A stretch of 64,000 bases of DNA, taken from NCBI RefSeq assembly GCF_006539185.1, contig NZ_BJMN01000021.1:118261-182260 (forward strand). The letters run 5' to 3'. Position numbers and translations under genes: made by a program. The notes below the pieces were generated by a model. The model did not search any database. It saw nothing but the letters and a program-made list of their open reading frames with translations, and had not been told where the DNA came from. Of this stretch, positions 1 to 7,796 are shown in pieces. The DNA comes from Streptomyces gardneri. GTDB taxonomy: Bacteria > Actinomycetota > Actinomycetes > Streptomycetales > Streptomycetaceae. The first letter of the stretch is position 1. Each line of letters opens with the position of its first letter.

Positions 1-117
1 TTCGGGATCATCTGAGGCCTGACCAGGCCTGACCAGGCCTGACTTGGTCTGGCCGGGTCCGGCCTGCCTGCCGGGGTTGGCATGGCCGGGCGGTCGGCTC
101 GGCCGGACGGGCGACTT

Positions 118-150
118 CGGAGGGTGGCGCAAGCATGTCGCCACCCTCCG
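118..150. terminator. Stem-loop upstream of the first gene
   Basis: Twelve-base perfect stem CGGAGGGTGGCG / CGCCACCCTCCG with a 9-base loop. It lacks a T-run on either side, so it is a possible factor-independent terminator of a gene left of the window or a leader hairpin. The sequence before it (about 15-44) carries three direct copies of AGGCCTGACC. Nothing else was recognised in positions 1-220 except the RBS GGAGGAA just before the start at 221. Confidence 0.5.
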
Positions 151-220
151 TGTTCATGTGGTGACAGATAGTCGGATTATCGGTTGAACTGTCCGTCGAA
201 CTCCTTCCGGAGGAATCCGC

Positions 221-916
221 ATGACCGCTCGTACCGCCCGACCTCTCGCCGCCACGGCCGCCGTCACCCTGACCCTGGGCAGCCTCGCCCTCGCAGGCGC
301 GCCGGCCGCGTTCGCCGCGCCCGGCGACAACGGCGACGTCAAGATCCACAAGGTCGGCACGCCCTTCGACGACCCGCGCAACGAGCCGAAGGTCTGCAGG
401 TTCTACCTCGCGGCCTTCAACTTCGACACGCTCCAGGAAGTCGACTGGGAGATCACCCCCCAGCCACCCAAGGCTGACGACCCGAACCTCAGCGGCCACA
501 TCACGCTTGCCACCGGCACGGGCCACACAAGTGAGCTGTCGCTGCCCAGCGGCCAGTACAAGCTCGTCTGGACCTTCGAGGGCGAGAACGGGGCCGGTAA
601 GAGCAAGGTCTTCAAGGTCGAGTGCCCCGGTGACGTCATCACCAACCCGACGCCGACGCCGACGCCGACGTCGACCAACGGGAACGGCGGCCCGGGTGGA
701 GGCCCGGGCGGCAACGGCCACGGTGACAACGGCGGTAACGGCCACCACAAGCCCCCGCACGGCCCGGTCGGCGCGGGCGGCGGCGGCAGCGCGCCGATCG
801 CCGCCGAGGACTCCTCGACCTTCGGTATCGGGGCGGCCGTCGCGGCGGGCCTCGCCGGCACGGCCGGACTGGTCCTGATCCGTCGCTCGCGCCGCCGCGA
901 CAATGGCGCCGCGTAG
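221..916 (+). CDS. Secreted, C-terminally membrane-anchored protein paired with a sortase
   Basis: A 231-residue exported protein of unknown function. Residues 1-32 form a signal peptide ending AFA/AP. A globular part (about 33-145) holds two cysteines that could pair. It is followed by a Thr-Pro repeat and a Gly/Asn/His-rich linker (about 147-190), then a hydrophobic helix and the basic tail RRSRRR. The layout is that of a cell-wall protein (head, stalk, membrane anchor, positive tail), but no LPXTG or LAXTG pentapeptide is present before the helix; the residues there read SAPIAAEDSSTF. The start follows a strong RBS (GGAGGAATCCGC). The stop overlaps the next gene, a sortase, by 14 bases, so the two are surely co-transcribed and probably translationally coupled. 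It could be an atypical sortase substrate or a partner protein that stays in the membrane. Confidence 0.8.
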   Translation: MTARTARPLAATAAVTLTLGSLALAGAPAAFAAPGDNGDVKIHKVGTPFDDPRNEPKVCRFYLAAFNFDTLQEVDWEITPQPPKADDPNLSGHITLATGTGHTSELSLPSGQYKLVWTFEGENGAGKSKVFKVECPGDVITNPTPTPTPTSTNGNGGPGGGPGGNGHGDNGGNGHHKPPHGPVGAGGGGSAPIAAEDSSTFGIGAAVAAGLAGTAGLVLIRRSRRRDNGAA

Positions 917-1679
917 GTCCCGCCCCACGCGCCGACCCCGCCTCACACGCCGCCACCGGCGACTCCTCCGGCTCACCAGGACCGTCACGGTGACGTGCGT
1001 CCTGGTGGCCGGGGGCGCCTGGTGGGCCGGGGACGGGGAACCGGTCGACCCGCCGCTCGCCGCGAGCCCGGCCGCACCCGGCCCGGCCGCGGCGGGAGCG
1101 GCCGCGGCCGGAGCGGCGGCGGGCGCCCCGGCCTCCCTCGACCACAAGGCGAAGCCCAGGGCTCTCCCCAAGGCCACGCCCCCGCCCCGGCCGGCGCCGC
1201 CCCCCGCGCCGCTGGCCCGTTCGCGCCCCACGGCGCTCGCCGTCCCGGCCATCACCATCGAGGCCCCGGTCACCGACCTCGGCATCGACGCCGCCGGGCG
1301 GCTCGACACCCCGCCCGTCGACAACCCCCGGGTCGTCGGCTGGTACGCGAAGGGCGTCACCCCGGGGGAGCGCGGTACCGCCGTCGTCGTCGGTCACCGC
1401 GACACCCGCAGCGGGCCCGCCGTCTTCCTCAACCTCGACTCGCTCAGCCCGGGCAACACCGTCCGGGTCGCCCGCGCCGACGGCAAGGTCGCCGTCTTCA
1501 CGGTCGACCGCGTCCGGACGTACGCCAAGGCCGACTTCCCCGACAAGGAGGTGTACGGGGCCAAGGGACGGCCCGAACTCCGGCTGCTCACCTGCGGCGG
1601 AGCGTTCGACAAGGGCAAGGGCTACGAGGCGAACATCGTCGTCTTCGCCCACCTCACCGACGTCGACCGGACGATCTGA
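903..1679 (+). CDS. Class F-type sortase
   Basis: A 258-residue cysteine transpeptidase expected on the outer face of the membrane. The very basic N-terminus is followed by one membrane helix (about 25-45), an Ala/Pro-rich linker (about 50-110) and the sortase beta-barrel. His165 in VVGHRDT and Cys231 in LLTCGG match the catalytic His and the TLXTC motif of the family. In many class F enzymes a catalytic Arg lies about 12 residues after the Cys; here that stretch reads YEANIVVFA and shows no Arg, so the third catalytic residue needs checking. It overlaps the preceding exported-protein gene. The long chaplin near 42.1 kb carries an LAETG signal, but that is usually served by class E sortases, so the neighbour is the more likely partner. 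Confidence 0.88.
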   Translation: MAPRRSRPTRRPRLTRRHRRLLRLTRTVTVTCVLVAGGAWWAGDGEPVDPPLAASPAAPGPAAAGAAAAGAAAGAPASLDHKAKPRALPKATPPPRPAPPPAPLARSRPTALAVPAITIEAPVTDLGIDAAGRLDTPPVDNPRVVGWYAKGVTPGERGTAVVVGHRDTRSGPAVFLNLDSLSPGNTVRVARADGKVAVFTVDRVRTYAKADFPDKEVYGAKGRPELRLLTCGGAFDKGKGYEANIVVFAHLTDVDRTI

Positions 1680-1809
1680 CCGACCGGCAGACCTGACCGA
1701 CGGACCCCAGCCGCGTCCGTCGCTCGGCTCTCGTCCGGAGCGTCCGCCGTCAGGGCCGGCGAAGGGCTGACGATCGGCAGGTCGACCACCTGGTGGCCGG
1801 GGGCCGGTC

Positions 1810-2135
1810 GCCGGAAGTTCCCCAAAGCGGGCAATGGCGAGAAATCGCCAGGTACTTCCCTCTTTCCCAGCCAGGTGGGCAAGATGGCCGAGGAGCTGGA
1901 ACGAGCCCACGTCCCCCGCGTGGAGGTCGTCCGGCACCACCATCACGGGCCGCTCGGCCGTCAGCTCCCCGAGCAGCCCCGCCGTCGCCCGGAACAGCCG
2001 CTCCCGCTCCTCCTCGGGACTGCGGCCCCTCTCCGGACGCGCCCGCCCTGGCCCGCTCCGCGGCCGGTCAGCCGACCGGTCGGCCGTCGGCCGGCCGTCC
2101 AGGGCTTCGGCGAACGGGTCGTACGACGTGCGGCC
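1810..2135 (-). pseudogene. Decayed fragment of an AAA-ATPase LuxR-type regulator
   Basis: Minus-strand translation shows SYDPFAEALDG near 2126-2096 and, in the same frame, EEERERLF..GLLGELTAERPVMVVPDDLHAGDVGSFQLLGHLAHLA at about 2015-1868. This resembles the region around the Walker B motif (usually VLVLDDLHWAD) of large ATP-binding LuxR-family regulators. Asp is replaced by Pro in the Walker B strand and Trp is lost. No P-loop, start, or C-terminal HTH accompanies it, and the sequence between the two blocks is low-complexity Arg/Pro/Gly coding. The remainder of the 1680-2536 gap shows no other gene. This is a relic, not a working gene. Confidence 0.55.
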
Positions 2136-2432
2136 CTCCGCGTCGCGCCCCGCGCCGCACGTACGGTCGCCCCCTCCGGCGGCCGCCCGCCGGGCCGCCT
2201 CCCCGGCCGGCCGCCCGGTCGGCCCTGCCCTGCCGTGCCGCGCCGTGCCGAGCTTCGCCTCCCCGGTGAGCGCGAGCGCGGGCGGCTCGACCGGGGCCTC
2301 GTCGCAAGGTGGCTTCCGCCAGTTCCCGGGGTGTACCGCTGTGCGGGGCGGTCGTGGACAGGGCCCGTGCCGGGGCGGCACGATCGGCGGGGAACTGAGA
2401 CCCGGGGCACTCCGGTCGGCCCTGGCGCCGGA

Positions 2433-2451
2433 AAACTAACAGCGCTAGTTT
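2433..2451. promoter_or_regulatory. Inverted-repeat operator upstream of the aldehyde dehydrogenase
   Basis: AAACTAACAGCGCTAGTTT: arms AAACTA/TAGTTT around 7 bases, in an AT-rich patch about 85 bases before the aldehyde dehydrogenase start. It matches 14 of 19 positions with a second dyad at 11154-11172, which lies between a TetR gene and an acyl-CoA dehydrogenase. The spacing fits a TetR-type dimer site. Repressor identity is inferred only. Confidence 0.55.
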
Positions 2452-2536
2452 GGGTCCGGACGACGAACCGGTCGGTAACGTCCGGTCCGCAAGGTCCGGT
2501 CGGCGACGCCCGGTCGGCAACGTGAGGAGAGAGCGG

Positions 2537-3928
2537 ATGAAGGCCCACGACGCGATGTACATCGGCGGGGAGTGGCGCCCCGCCTCCTCGACGGAGACCG
2601 TCCCGGTGGTCAACCCGGCGGACGAGCAGTTCATCGCGCATGTCCCGGCGGGCACCGCCGAGGACGTCGACGCCGCCGTCCGCGCCGCCCGCGCCGCGCT
2701 CCCCGGCTGGTCCACCACCCCGCCCGCCGAGCGCGCCGCCCGGATCGCCGCCCTGCGCGACGCGCTCGCCGCTCGCGCGGAGGAGATAGCCGCCACCGTC
2801 ACCGCCGAGCTCGGCGCCCCGCCGCAGCTCGCCGCCGCCGTCCACGCGGGCCTGCCGATCGCGGTCGCCGGCTCGTACGCCGAGCTGGCCGCCACCCACC
2901 CCTTCGAGGAGAAGGTCGGCAACTCCACCGTCTACGCCGAGCCGGTCGGCGTCGTCGCCGCGATCACCCCCTGGAACTACCCGCTCCACCAGATCGTCGC
3001 CAAGGTCGCCCCCGCGCTCGCCGCCGGCTGCACGACCGTGCTCAAGCCCGCCGAGGACACCCCGCTCACCGCTCAGCTCTTCGCCGACGCCGCGCACGAG
3101 GCGGGCCTGCCCGCCGGCGTCTTCAACCTGGTCACCGGCCTCGGCCCGGTCGCCGGACAGGCCCTCGCCGAACACCCGGACGTCGACCTCGTCTCCTTCA
3201 CCGGCTCCACCGCCGTCGGCCGCCGCATCGGCGCCCTCGCGGGCGGCGCCGTCAAGCGGGTCGCCCTCGAACTGGGCGGCAAGTCCGCCAACGTGATCCT
3301 GCCGAGCGCCGACCTCCCCAAGGCCGTCGCCGTCGGCATCGCCAACGTCATGTCCAACTCCGGCCAGACGTGCAGCGCCTGGACCCGGATGCTCGTCCCC
3401 GCCGAGCGGTACGAGGAGGCGGTGGCGCTCGCAGCCGAGGCCGTCGCCAAGTACGTCCCCGGCGAGCGGGTCGGCCCCCTCGTCAACGCCAAGCAGCGGG
3501 ACCGGGTCCGCGGCTACATCGAGAAGGGCGTCGAGGAGGGCGCCCGGCTCGTCGCCGGCGGCCCCGACGCCCCGCGCGAGACCGGCTACTACGTCTCCCC
3601 GACCGTCTTCGCCGACGTCACCCCCGACATGACCATCGCCCAGGAGGAGATCTTCGGCCCGGTCGTCTCGATCATCAGGTACGAGGACGAGGCCGACGCC
3701 CTCGCCATCGCCAACGGAACCGAGTACGGCCTCGCCGGAGCCGTCTGGGGCGAGCCCGAGGAGGCGGTCGCCTTCGCGCGCCGCATGGAGACCGGCCAGG
3801 TCGACATCAACGGCGGCCGGTTCAACCCGCTGGCCCCCTTCGGCGGATGGAAGCAGTCCGGTGTCGGCCGGGAGCTCGGCGCGCACGGCCTCGCCGAGTA
3901 CCTCCAGACCAAGTCCCTCCAGTTCTGA
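2537..3928 (+). CDS. NAD(P)-dependent aldehyde dehydrogenase
   Basis: A 463-residue member of the ALDH superfamily, oxidising an aldehyde to the acid in the cytosol. The family signatures are complete: NPWN-type strand ITPWNYP, FTGSTAVG, general base Glu245 in LELGGKSAN, nucleophile Cys279 in SGQTCSAW, and the EEIFGPVVS and NPLAPFGGWKQSG blocks. The chosen ATG follows GAGGAGA; an in-frame extension upstream to 2450 has no RBS and would read through the apparent operator. An alcohol dehydrogenase gene begins 19 bases downstream with its own RBS, so the two probably act in sequence on one alcohol or aldehyde. Sequence similarity to betaine/aminoaldehyde dehydrogenases is general; the substrate cannot be fixed from the sequence. 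Confidence 0.93.
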   Translation: MKAHDAMYIGGEWRPASSTETVPVVNPADEQFIAHVPAGTAEDVDAAVRAARAALPGWSTTPPAERAARIAALRDALAARAEEIAATVTAELGAPPQLAAAVHAGLPIAVAGSYAELAATHPFEEKVGNSTVYAEPVGVVAAITPWNYPLHQIVAKVAPALAAGCTTVLKPAEDTPLTAQLFADAAHEAGLPAGVFNLVTGLGPVAGQALAEHPDVDLVSFTGSTAVGRRIGALAGGAVKRVALELGGKSANVILPSADLPKAVAVGIANVMSNSGQTCSAWTRMLVPAERYEEAVALAAEAVAKYVPGERVGPLVNAKQRDRVRGYIEKGVEEGARLVAGGPDAPRETGYYVSPTVFADVTPDMTIAQEEIFGPVVSIIRYEDEADALAIANGTEYGLAGAVWGEPEEAVAFARRMETGQVDINGGRFNPLAPFGGWKQSGVGRELGAHGLAEYLQTKSLQF

Positions 3929-3947
3929 GCCACGAGGAGTACCGCAC

Positions 3948-5036
3948 GTGAGCCTGATCCGCGCCGCCGTCCTGCCCGCCGTCGGCTCTCCCCTGGAGAT
4001 CACCGGCATCGAACTCCCCGAGCCCGGCCCCGGCCAGGTCCGGGTCCGGCTCGCCGCCGCCGGGGTCTGCCACTCCGACCTGTCCCTCTCCAACGGCACC
4101 ATGCGCGTGCCCGTCCCGGCCGTCCTCGGCCACGAGGGCGCCGGCACCGTCGTCTCGGTCGGCGAGGGTGTCACGCACGTCGCACCCGGCGACGGCGTCG
4201 TCCTCAACTGGGCGCCGTCCTGCGGCGACTGCCACCCCTGCTCGCTCGGCGAGGTCTGGCTCTGCGCGAAAGCCCTCACCGGCTCCGCGAACGTCCACGC
4301 CCGCACCGAGGACGGCACCGAGCTCCACCCCGGACTCAACGTCGCCGCCTTCGCCGAGGAGACGGTCGTCGCAGCGAACTGCGTCCTGCCCGCCCCCGAC
4401 GGCGTACCGCTCACCGACGCCGCCCTGCTCGGCTGCGCCGTCCTCACCGGCTGGGGCGCGGTCCACCACTCCGCCCGGGTCCGGGCGGGCGAGACGGTCG
4501 CGGTGTTCGGTGTCGGCGGGGTCGGCCTCGCCACCCTCCAGGCCGCCCGGATAGCGGGCGCGTCCACGATCGTCGCGGTCGACGTCTCCCCGGAGAAGGA
4601 GGCCCTGGCGAGGGCGGCGGGCGCCACCGAGTACGTCGTCGCCTCCGAGACGACGGCGAAGGACATCCGGAAGCTGACGGGCGGCCAGGGCGTCGACGTG
4701 GCCGTCGAGTGCGTCGGCCGCGCCGTCACCATCCGCACCGCCTGGGACTCCACCCGGCGTGGCGGCCGCACCACGGTCGTCGGCATCGGCGGCAAGGACC
4801 AGCAGGTCACCTTCCACGCCCTGGAGCTCTTCCACTGGGGCCGCACCCTGGCCGGCTGCGTCTACGGCAACTCGAACCCGGCCGCCGACCTGCCGGTCCT
4901 CGCCGAGCACATCAGGGCCGGCCGCTTCGACCTCGGCGCCCTCGTCACCGAGCGGATCACCCTGGAGGGCATCCCGGCGGCCTTCGACAACATGCTCGCG
5001 GGCAAGGGCGGCAGGGCCCTGGTGGTCTTCCCCTGA
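3948..5036 (+). CDS. Zinc-dependent alcohol dehydrogenase (MDR family)
   Basis: A 362-residue medium-chain dehydrogenase. Catalytic zinc ligands are Cys41 (AGVCHSDLS), GHEGAG and the later Cys in LLGCAVLTGWGAV; the structural-zinc cysteines are in SCGDCHPCSLGEVWLC. The Rossmann motif is GVGGVGLATLQAA and is followed by an acidic residue typical of NAD use. The protein belongs to the class III-like branch that includes aryl-alcohol and formaldehyde dehydrogenases and is paralogous to the mycothiol-dependent enzyme at 37.3 kb. The GTG start is preceded by GAGGAG. It is in an operon with the aldehyde dehydrogenase, consistent with oxidation of an alcohol through aldehyde to acid, or the reverse for the first step. 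Confidence 0.92.
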   Translation: MSLIRAAVLPAVGSPLEITGIELPEPGPGQVRVRLAAAGVCHSDLSLSNGTMRVPVPAVLGHEGAGTVVSVGEGVTHVAPGDGVVLNWAPSCGDCHPCSLGEVWLCAKALTGSANVHARTEDGTELHPGLNVAAFAEETVVAANCVLPAPDGVPLTDAALLGCAVLTGWGAVHHSARVRAGETVAVFGVGGVGLATLQAARIAGASTIVAVDVSPEKEALARAAGATEYVVASETTAKDIRKLTGGQGVDVAVECVGRAVTIRTAWDSTRRGGRTTVVGIGGKDQQVTFHALELFHWGRTLAGCVYGNSNPAADLPVLAEHIRAGRFDLGALVTERITLEGIPAAFDNMLAGKGGRALVVFP

Positions 5037-5065
5037 CGCCCTGACGCCCTGACGCCCGCATTCGA

Positions 5066-5797
5066 CTATTCGGTGGCGGCCCGCAGGAGGATGTCCTCGT
5101 ACACCTTCGGGTCGTCCGAGGCGATCACCGGCCAGCCGATGCCGTAGCCGCCCTCCCAGCCCACGTCGATGCCCGGGTTGGCGTGGTCGGAGCCGTCGGA
5201 CAGGAACAGGTGCGGGCTGCAGTTCACCCGGTCGGTACGGGACACGGCGGCGTGCTCCGAGAGCGTCCGGCGGGCCCGGCCGTCGTCGAGCGCGGCGGCG
5301 AGGGCGTCGGCGTCGACCGCGCCGCTGTCCGCGGCCACGTCGAGGATCACCTTGCGGTGGCTGATGCAGCGCGACTCGGCCCAGAAGGCCCGGCGCAGCC
5401 CGAGGTCGAGCTGCTCCGAGGCATGGAGGCTCTGCTCCTTCGCGGCGAGGACCGCCTCCAGGGCGGGCAGCGTCGTCGACGGGTAGAGCCAGTCCTTGGC
5501 CTGCCACAGCTGCCAGCCGGCGGCCGGCTCCAGGCTGGCCATCCGGGCGACCTCGCTGTCCGTGCCGGGGCGCGGGCTCGGGGCGTCGTTGAGCAGTTCC
5601 AGCGGGAAGGCGCGCAGGTCGAAGGAGACCTGCTCCGCCAGGCCCAGCCGGGCCCGGGTGGTGTGCAGGCGGTGGACGGCGATGTGCGCGAAGGAGCACC
5701 AGATGTCGGAGTAGACGGTGACGACACCGCGCGGCGGGGTCAGGTCGACGGTGGCCGGGTCGAAGGGGGTCGGTTCGGAGCTGGTCGGGTGGGTCAT
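5066..5797 (-). CDS. DsbA/FrnE-like thioredoxin-fold protein
   Basis: A 243-residue cytosolic protein (no signal peptide) of the DsbA-like group. The N-terminal strand VVTVYSDIWCSFAHIAVHRL places one cysteine where DsbA and FrnE proteins carry CXXC or SXXC; here it is WCSF, so only one cysteine remains of the usual pair. The long helical insertion and the C-terminal block GIDVGWEGGYGIGWPVIASDDP are typical of this actinobacterial subgroup. It is the second gene after an MBL-fold protein, 38 bases apart on the same strand. It may act as a glutathione- or mycothiol-transferase-like isomerase rather than a disulfide oxidase. The substrate is unknown. Confidence 0.75.
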   Translation of the reverse strand: MTHPTSSEPTPFDPATVDLTPPRGVVTVYSDIWCSFAHIAVHRLHTTRARLGLAEQVSFDLRAFPLELLNDAPSPRPGTDSEVARMASLEPAAGWQLWQAKDWLYPSTTLPALEAVLAAKEQSLHASEQLDLGLRRAFWAESRCISHRKVILDVAADSGAVDADALAAALDDGRARRTLSEHAAVSRTDRVNCSPHLFLSDGSDHANPGIDVGWEGGYGIGWPVIASDDPKVYEDILLRAATE

Positions 5798-5835
5798 GGT
5801 TCTCCTCGGTTCGGGAAGCGGCCGGGCGGCGGGCC

Positions 5836-6636
5836 TCAGCCGGTGCGGGACTCGTGGGCGTCGAGCGCGGCCTCCAGGTCGAGGTCGGCGCCGGGGAGCC
5901 AGGCGGGCAGGGAGGGGATACGGGTCATCGCCTCGAAGAGCCGCGGTACGGCGGCCTCGCGGACGGTCGGACCATGGGCGCTGAGCAGCCGCGCGGGACG
6001 CAGCGCGGCCAGTTCGCGTACGGGCCGGAGGAACTTCCCCTCGTCGACCAGCGCGGTCCACGGGGCTATGGCCCGGTTCAGGACGTCGAACCCGTGGAAG
6101 AAATCCGCCTCGTCGAGATCGGCGAAGTCCCGGGCTGTTTCCTCGACCACGGTCCCGAAGCTGTCGGAGCTGTAGAGCGTGCCGTCGGAATGGTCGAACA
6201 CCGCGAGTGTCCCGGGTGAATCGAAGGTGGGCGGCCGATGGAAACTCAGCTCCCGGTCACCGATCTTCACGCCGCTTCCCGGGTTGGCCGTCACCACCCG
6301 TTCCCGAGGAATGTCGAACTCTTCCGATAATCGCGTCAGCGATAGCGCGTGGACGAGGACCTTCGCGCGCGGCGCGGCCTCCAGGACGGCCGCCAGGGCG
6401 CCGGTGTGGTCGCGGTCGTCGTGGGTGACGACGACCCAGCGCAGATCCGCCGGGTCGATCAGCGACCAGAGGGACTCCAGGAAGCCGTCCCGGTCGACGG
6501 GCATGCCGGTGTCGACGAGCATCGGCAGGCCCGACCGTACGAGGAAGGCGTGGACCGGCTGGTCGCCGAGGCCGGGTACGGGCAGCGCCGAGGGGAGGAC
6601 GTGGATGTCCGGCCCTGCGGTGTAGGTGGCTTTCAC
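5836..6636 (-). CDS. MBL-fold hydrolase, flavodiiron-like
   Basis: A 266-residue metallo-beta-lactamase-fold protein. The metal-binding motif is THDDRDHTG near residue 90, with Asp in place of the second His of HXHXDH as in the oxygen-reductase (flavodiiron) and related MBL branches. Further ligands are suggested in SSDSFG and LSAHGPTVR. It lacks the flavodoxin domain of true flavodiiron proteins. It lies upstream of, and in line with, the DsbA-like gene. Its leader carries a 14-base tandem repeat. The reaction is unknown; redox or thioester chemistry is possible. Confidence 0.8.
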   Translation of the reverse strand: MKATYTAGPDIHVLPSALPVPGLGDQPVHAFLVRSGLPMLVDTGMPVDRDGFLESLWSLIDPADLRWVVVTHDDRDHTGALAAVLEAAPRAKVLVHALSLTRLSEEFDIPRERVVTANPGSGVKIGDRELSFHRPPTFDSPGTLAVFDHSDGTLYSSDSFGTVVEETARDFADLDEADFFHGFDVLNRAIAPWTALVDEGKFLRPVRELAALRPARLLSAHGPTVREAAVPRLFEAMTRIPSLPAWLPGADLDLEAALDAHESRTG

Positions 6637-6662
6637 GGCACATCCCTCGGTCGGAGAGTCGG

Positions 6663-6732
6663 GGGCTTCGAGTTGAGGGCTTCGGGTTGAGGGTTTCGGG
6701 TTGGGGGTTTCGGGTTGGGGGCTTCGGTCGGG
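6663..6732. repeat. Five tandem copies of a 14-base unit
   Basis: Units of the form GGGCTTCGAGTTGA, GGGCTTCGGGTTGA, GGGTTTCGGGTTGG (twice) and GGGCTTCGGTCGGG follow one another without gaps. The array fills the space between two minus-strand genes, so it is in the leader or promoter of the MBL gene. The purine-rich strand is G-rich with short G-runs. Confidence 0.85.
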
Positions 6733-6736
6733 GGAT

Positions 6737-7675
6737 TCAGACGAGCTGGATGGTCAGGGAGCCGGCGATCAGCAGGACGAGGCCCAGGGCACGGGGCTTC
6801 GTCAGCGAGCGTTGCGGCAGCTTGAACAGGCCCTTGTGGTCGATCAGCGCCGAGGTGAGCTGCTGCCCCGTCACGGTGAGCGCGATGGTCACCGCCGCGC
6901 CGATGGTGGGCATGAGCAGGAACGTGCCGGTGACGTAGGCGGCGGCGCACGCGCCACCGAGCCAGCCCCACCAGGGCATCTTCTTCAGCGGGGCGATCTT
7001 CGGCTTCGGCGTGCGACGGGTCGCGTAGAGCACGAGCAGGACGACGGCGATGGTGAAGGTCGCCACGGCGAAGCTGATCACGGCGACGGTGAGGGGCTCC
7101 TTCAACTGGGCGCGGAGCTGGGCGTTGACCGCGCCCTGCACCGGCAGGACGGCTCCTGCGAGCACGCCGAGGGCGAGCCAGCCGGCGCGCCCGGCGCCCG
7201 ACATCCGGGGAGCGCCGGGCGGGGCCGCCGCCTTCATGCCCCGGATGATCATGGCGATGCCCGCGAGCACGGCGAGGGCACCGATGACGATCCCGGCGTT
7301 GAGGCCCTGCCGCTCCAGGCCCAGGAGGCCGAAGAGGTCGAGGGCGAGCGAGGCGAACATCTGGCCGGTCACGAAAAGTCCGACGGCGGCGAGGGCGCCG
7401 AGCCGTGGGAAGAGCAGGATGCCGCTCGTGATGTAGAGCGGACTGGCGAGTCCGCCCAGCAGCTGCCAGGCCTCCACGTCGGGGAGCTTGCCGAGCGCAC
7501 CGAGCGCTCCGGCCGCCACCGCGAGGACGGTGAGCAGCCCGGTCGCGACGCCGAGCTGGATGGTCGAGGCGCCGTACGGAGTGCCGACGGCGGAGTTGAG
7601 CTGGAGGTTCACCGAGGCCTGGACGGCCAGGAGGCAGCCGACCAGCAGGGCCGCGGCGAGGAGCGCGGTGTGCAT
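6737..7675 (-). CDS. DMT-family (DUF606/YdcZ type) membrane transporter
   Basis: A 312-residue integral membrane protein with about ten hydrophobic helices in two homologous halves (each about 140 residues). The halves share the pattern VNAQLR / VNLQLNSAVGTP near their first helices, typical of the YdcZ/DUF606 branch of drug/metabolite transporters. It probably exports a small metabolite or drug. The start is the ATG after GGGAGAT; a longer reading frame begins in the operator and lacks an RBS. It is divergent from a TetR gene, and two palindromic operators lie between them, so it is very likely repressed by that regulator and induced by its substrate. Confidence 0.85.
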   Translation of the reverse strand: MHTALLAAALLVGCLLAVQASVNLQLNSAVGTPYGASTIQLGVATGLLTVLAVAAGALGALGKLPDVEAWQLLGGLASPLYITSGILLFPRLGALAAVGLFVTGQMFASLALDLFGLLGLERQGLNAGIVIGALAVLAGIAMIIRGMKAAAPPGAPRMSGAGRAGWLALGVLAGAVLPVQGAVNAQLRAQLKEPLTVAVISFAVATFTIAVVLLVLYATRRTPKPKIAPLKKMPWWGWLGGACAAAYVTGTFLLMPTIGAAVTIALTVTGQQLTSALIDHKGLFKLPQRSLTKPRALGLVLLIAGSLTIQLV

Positions 7676-7706
7676 CTGGATCTCCCTGGGCGGGATGGCG
7701 AGCAGG

Positions 7707-7729
7707 TAAGTGGACACTGAGTCCGTTTA
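7707..7729. promoter_or_regulatory. Operator 1 between the transporter and tetR
   Basis: TAAGTGGACACTGAGTCCG plus TTTA, an imperfect dyad with core GGAC-ACTGA-GTCC. An inverted near-copy lies 22 bases further on. The position near the transporter start suits control of that gene. Confidence 0.7.
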
Positions 7730-7751
7730 GCATGCCACGCGACAACCCAAG

Positions 7752-7770
7752 CGGACAAGGTGTCCACTTA
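7752..7770. promoter_or_regulatory. Operator 2 between the transporter and tetR
   Basis: CGGACAAGGTGTCCACTTA, whose reverse complement (TAAGTGGACACCTTGTCCG) repeats operator 1 at 16 of 19 positions. It lies 27-45 bases before the tetR start, fitting autoregulation. Confidence 0.7.
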
Positions 7771-7796
7771 GAGCTGAGGGAAGTAGGGTCTGGTCC

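Noticed and set aside
1961..4846. Very long open frame on the minus strand across the dehydrogenase genes
   Set aside because: It is antisense to two genes with complete catalytic motifs. Frames without stops opposite or out of phase with genes are routine at this GC content, and the composition is low-complexity Arg/Pro/Ala.
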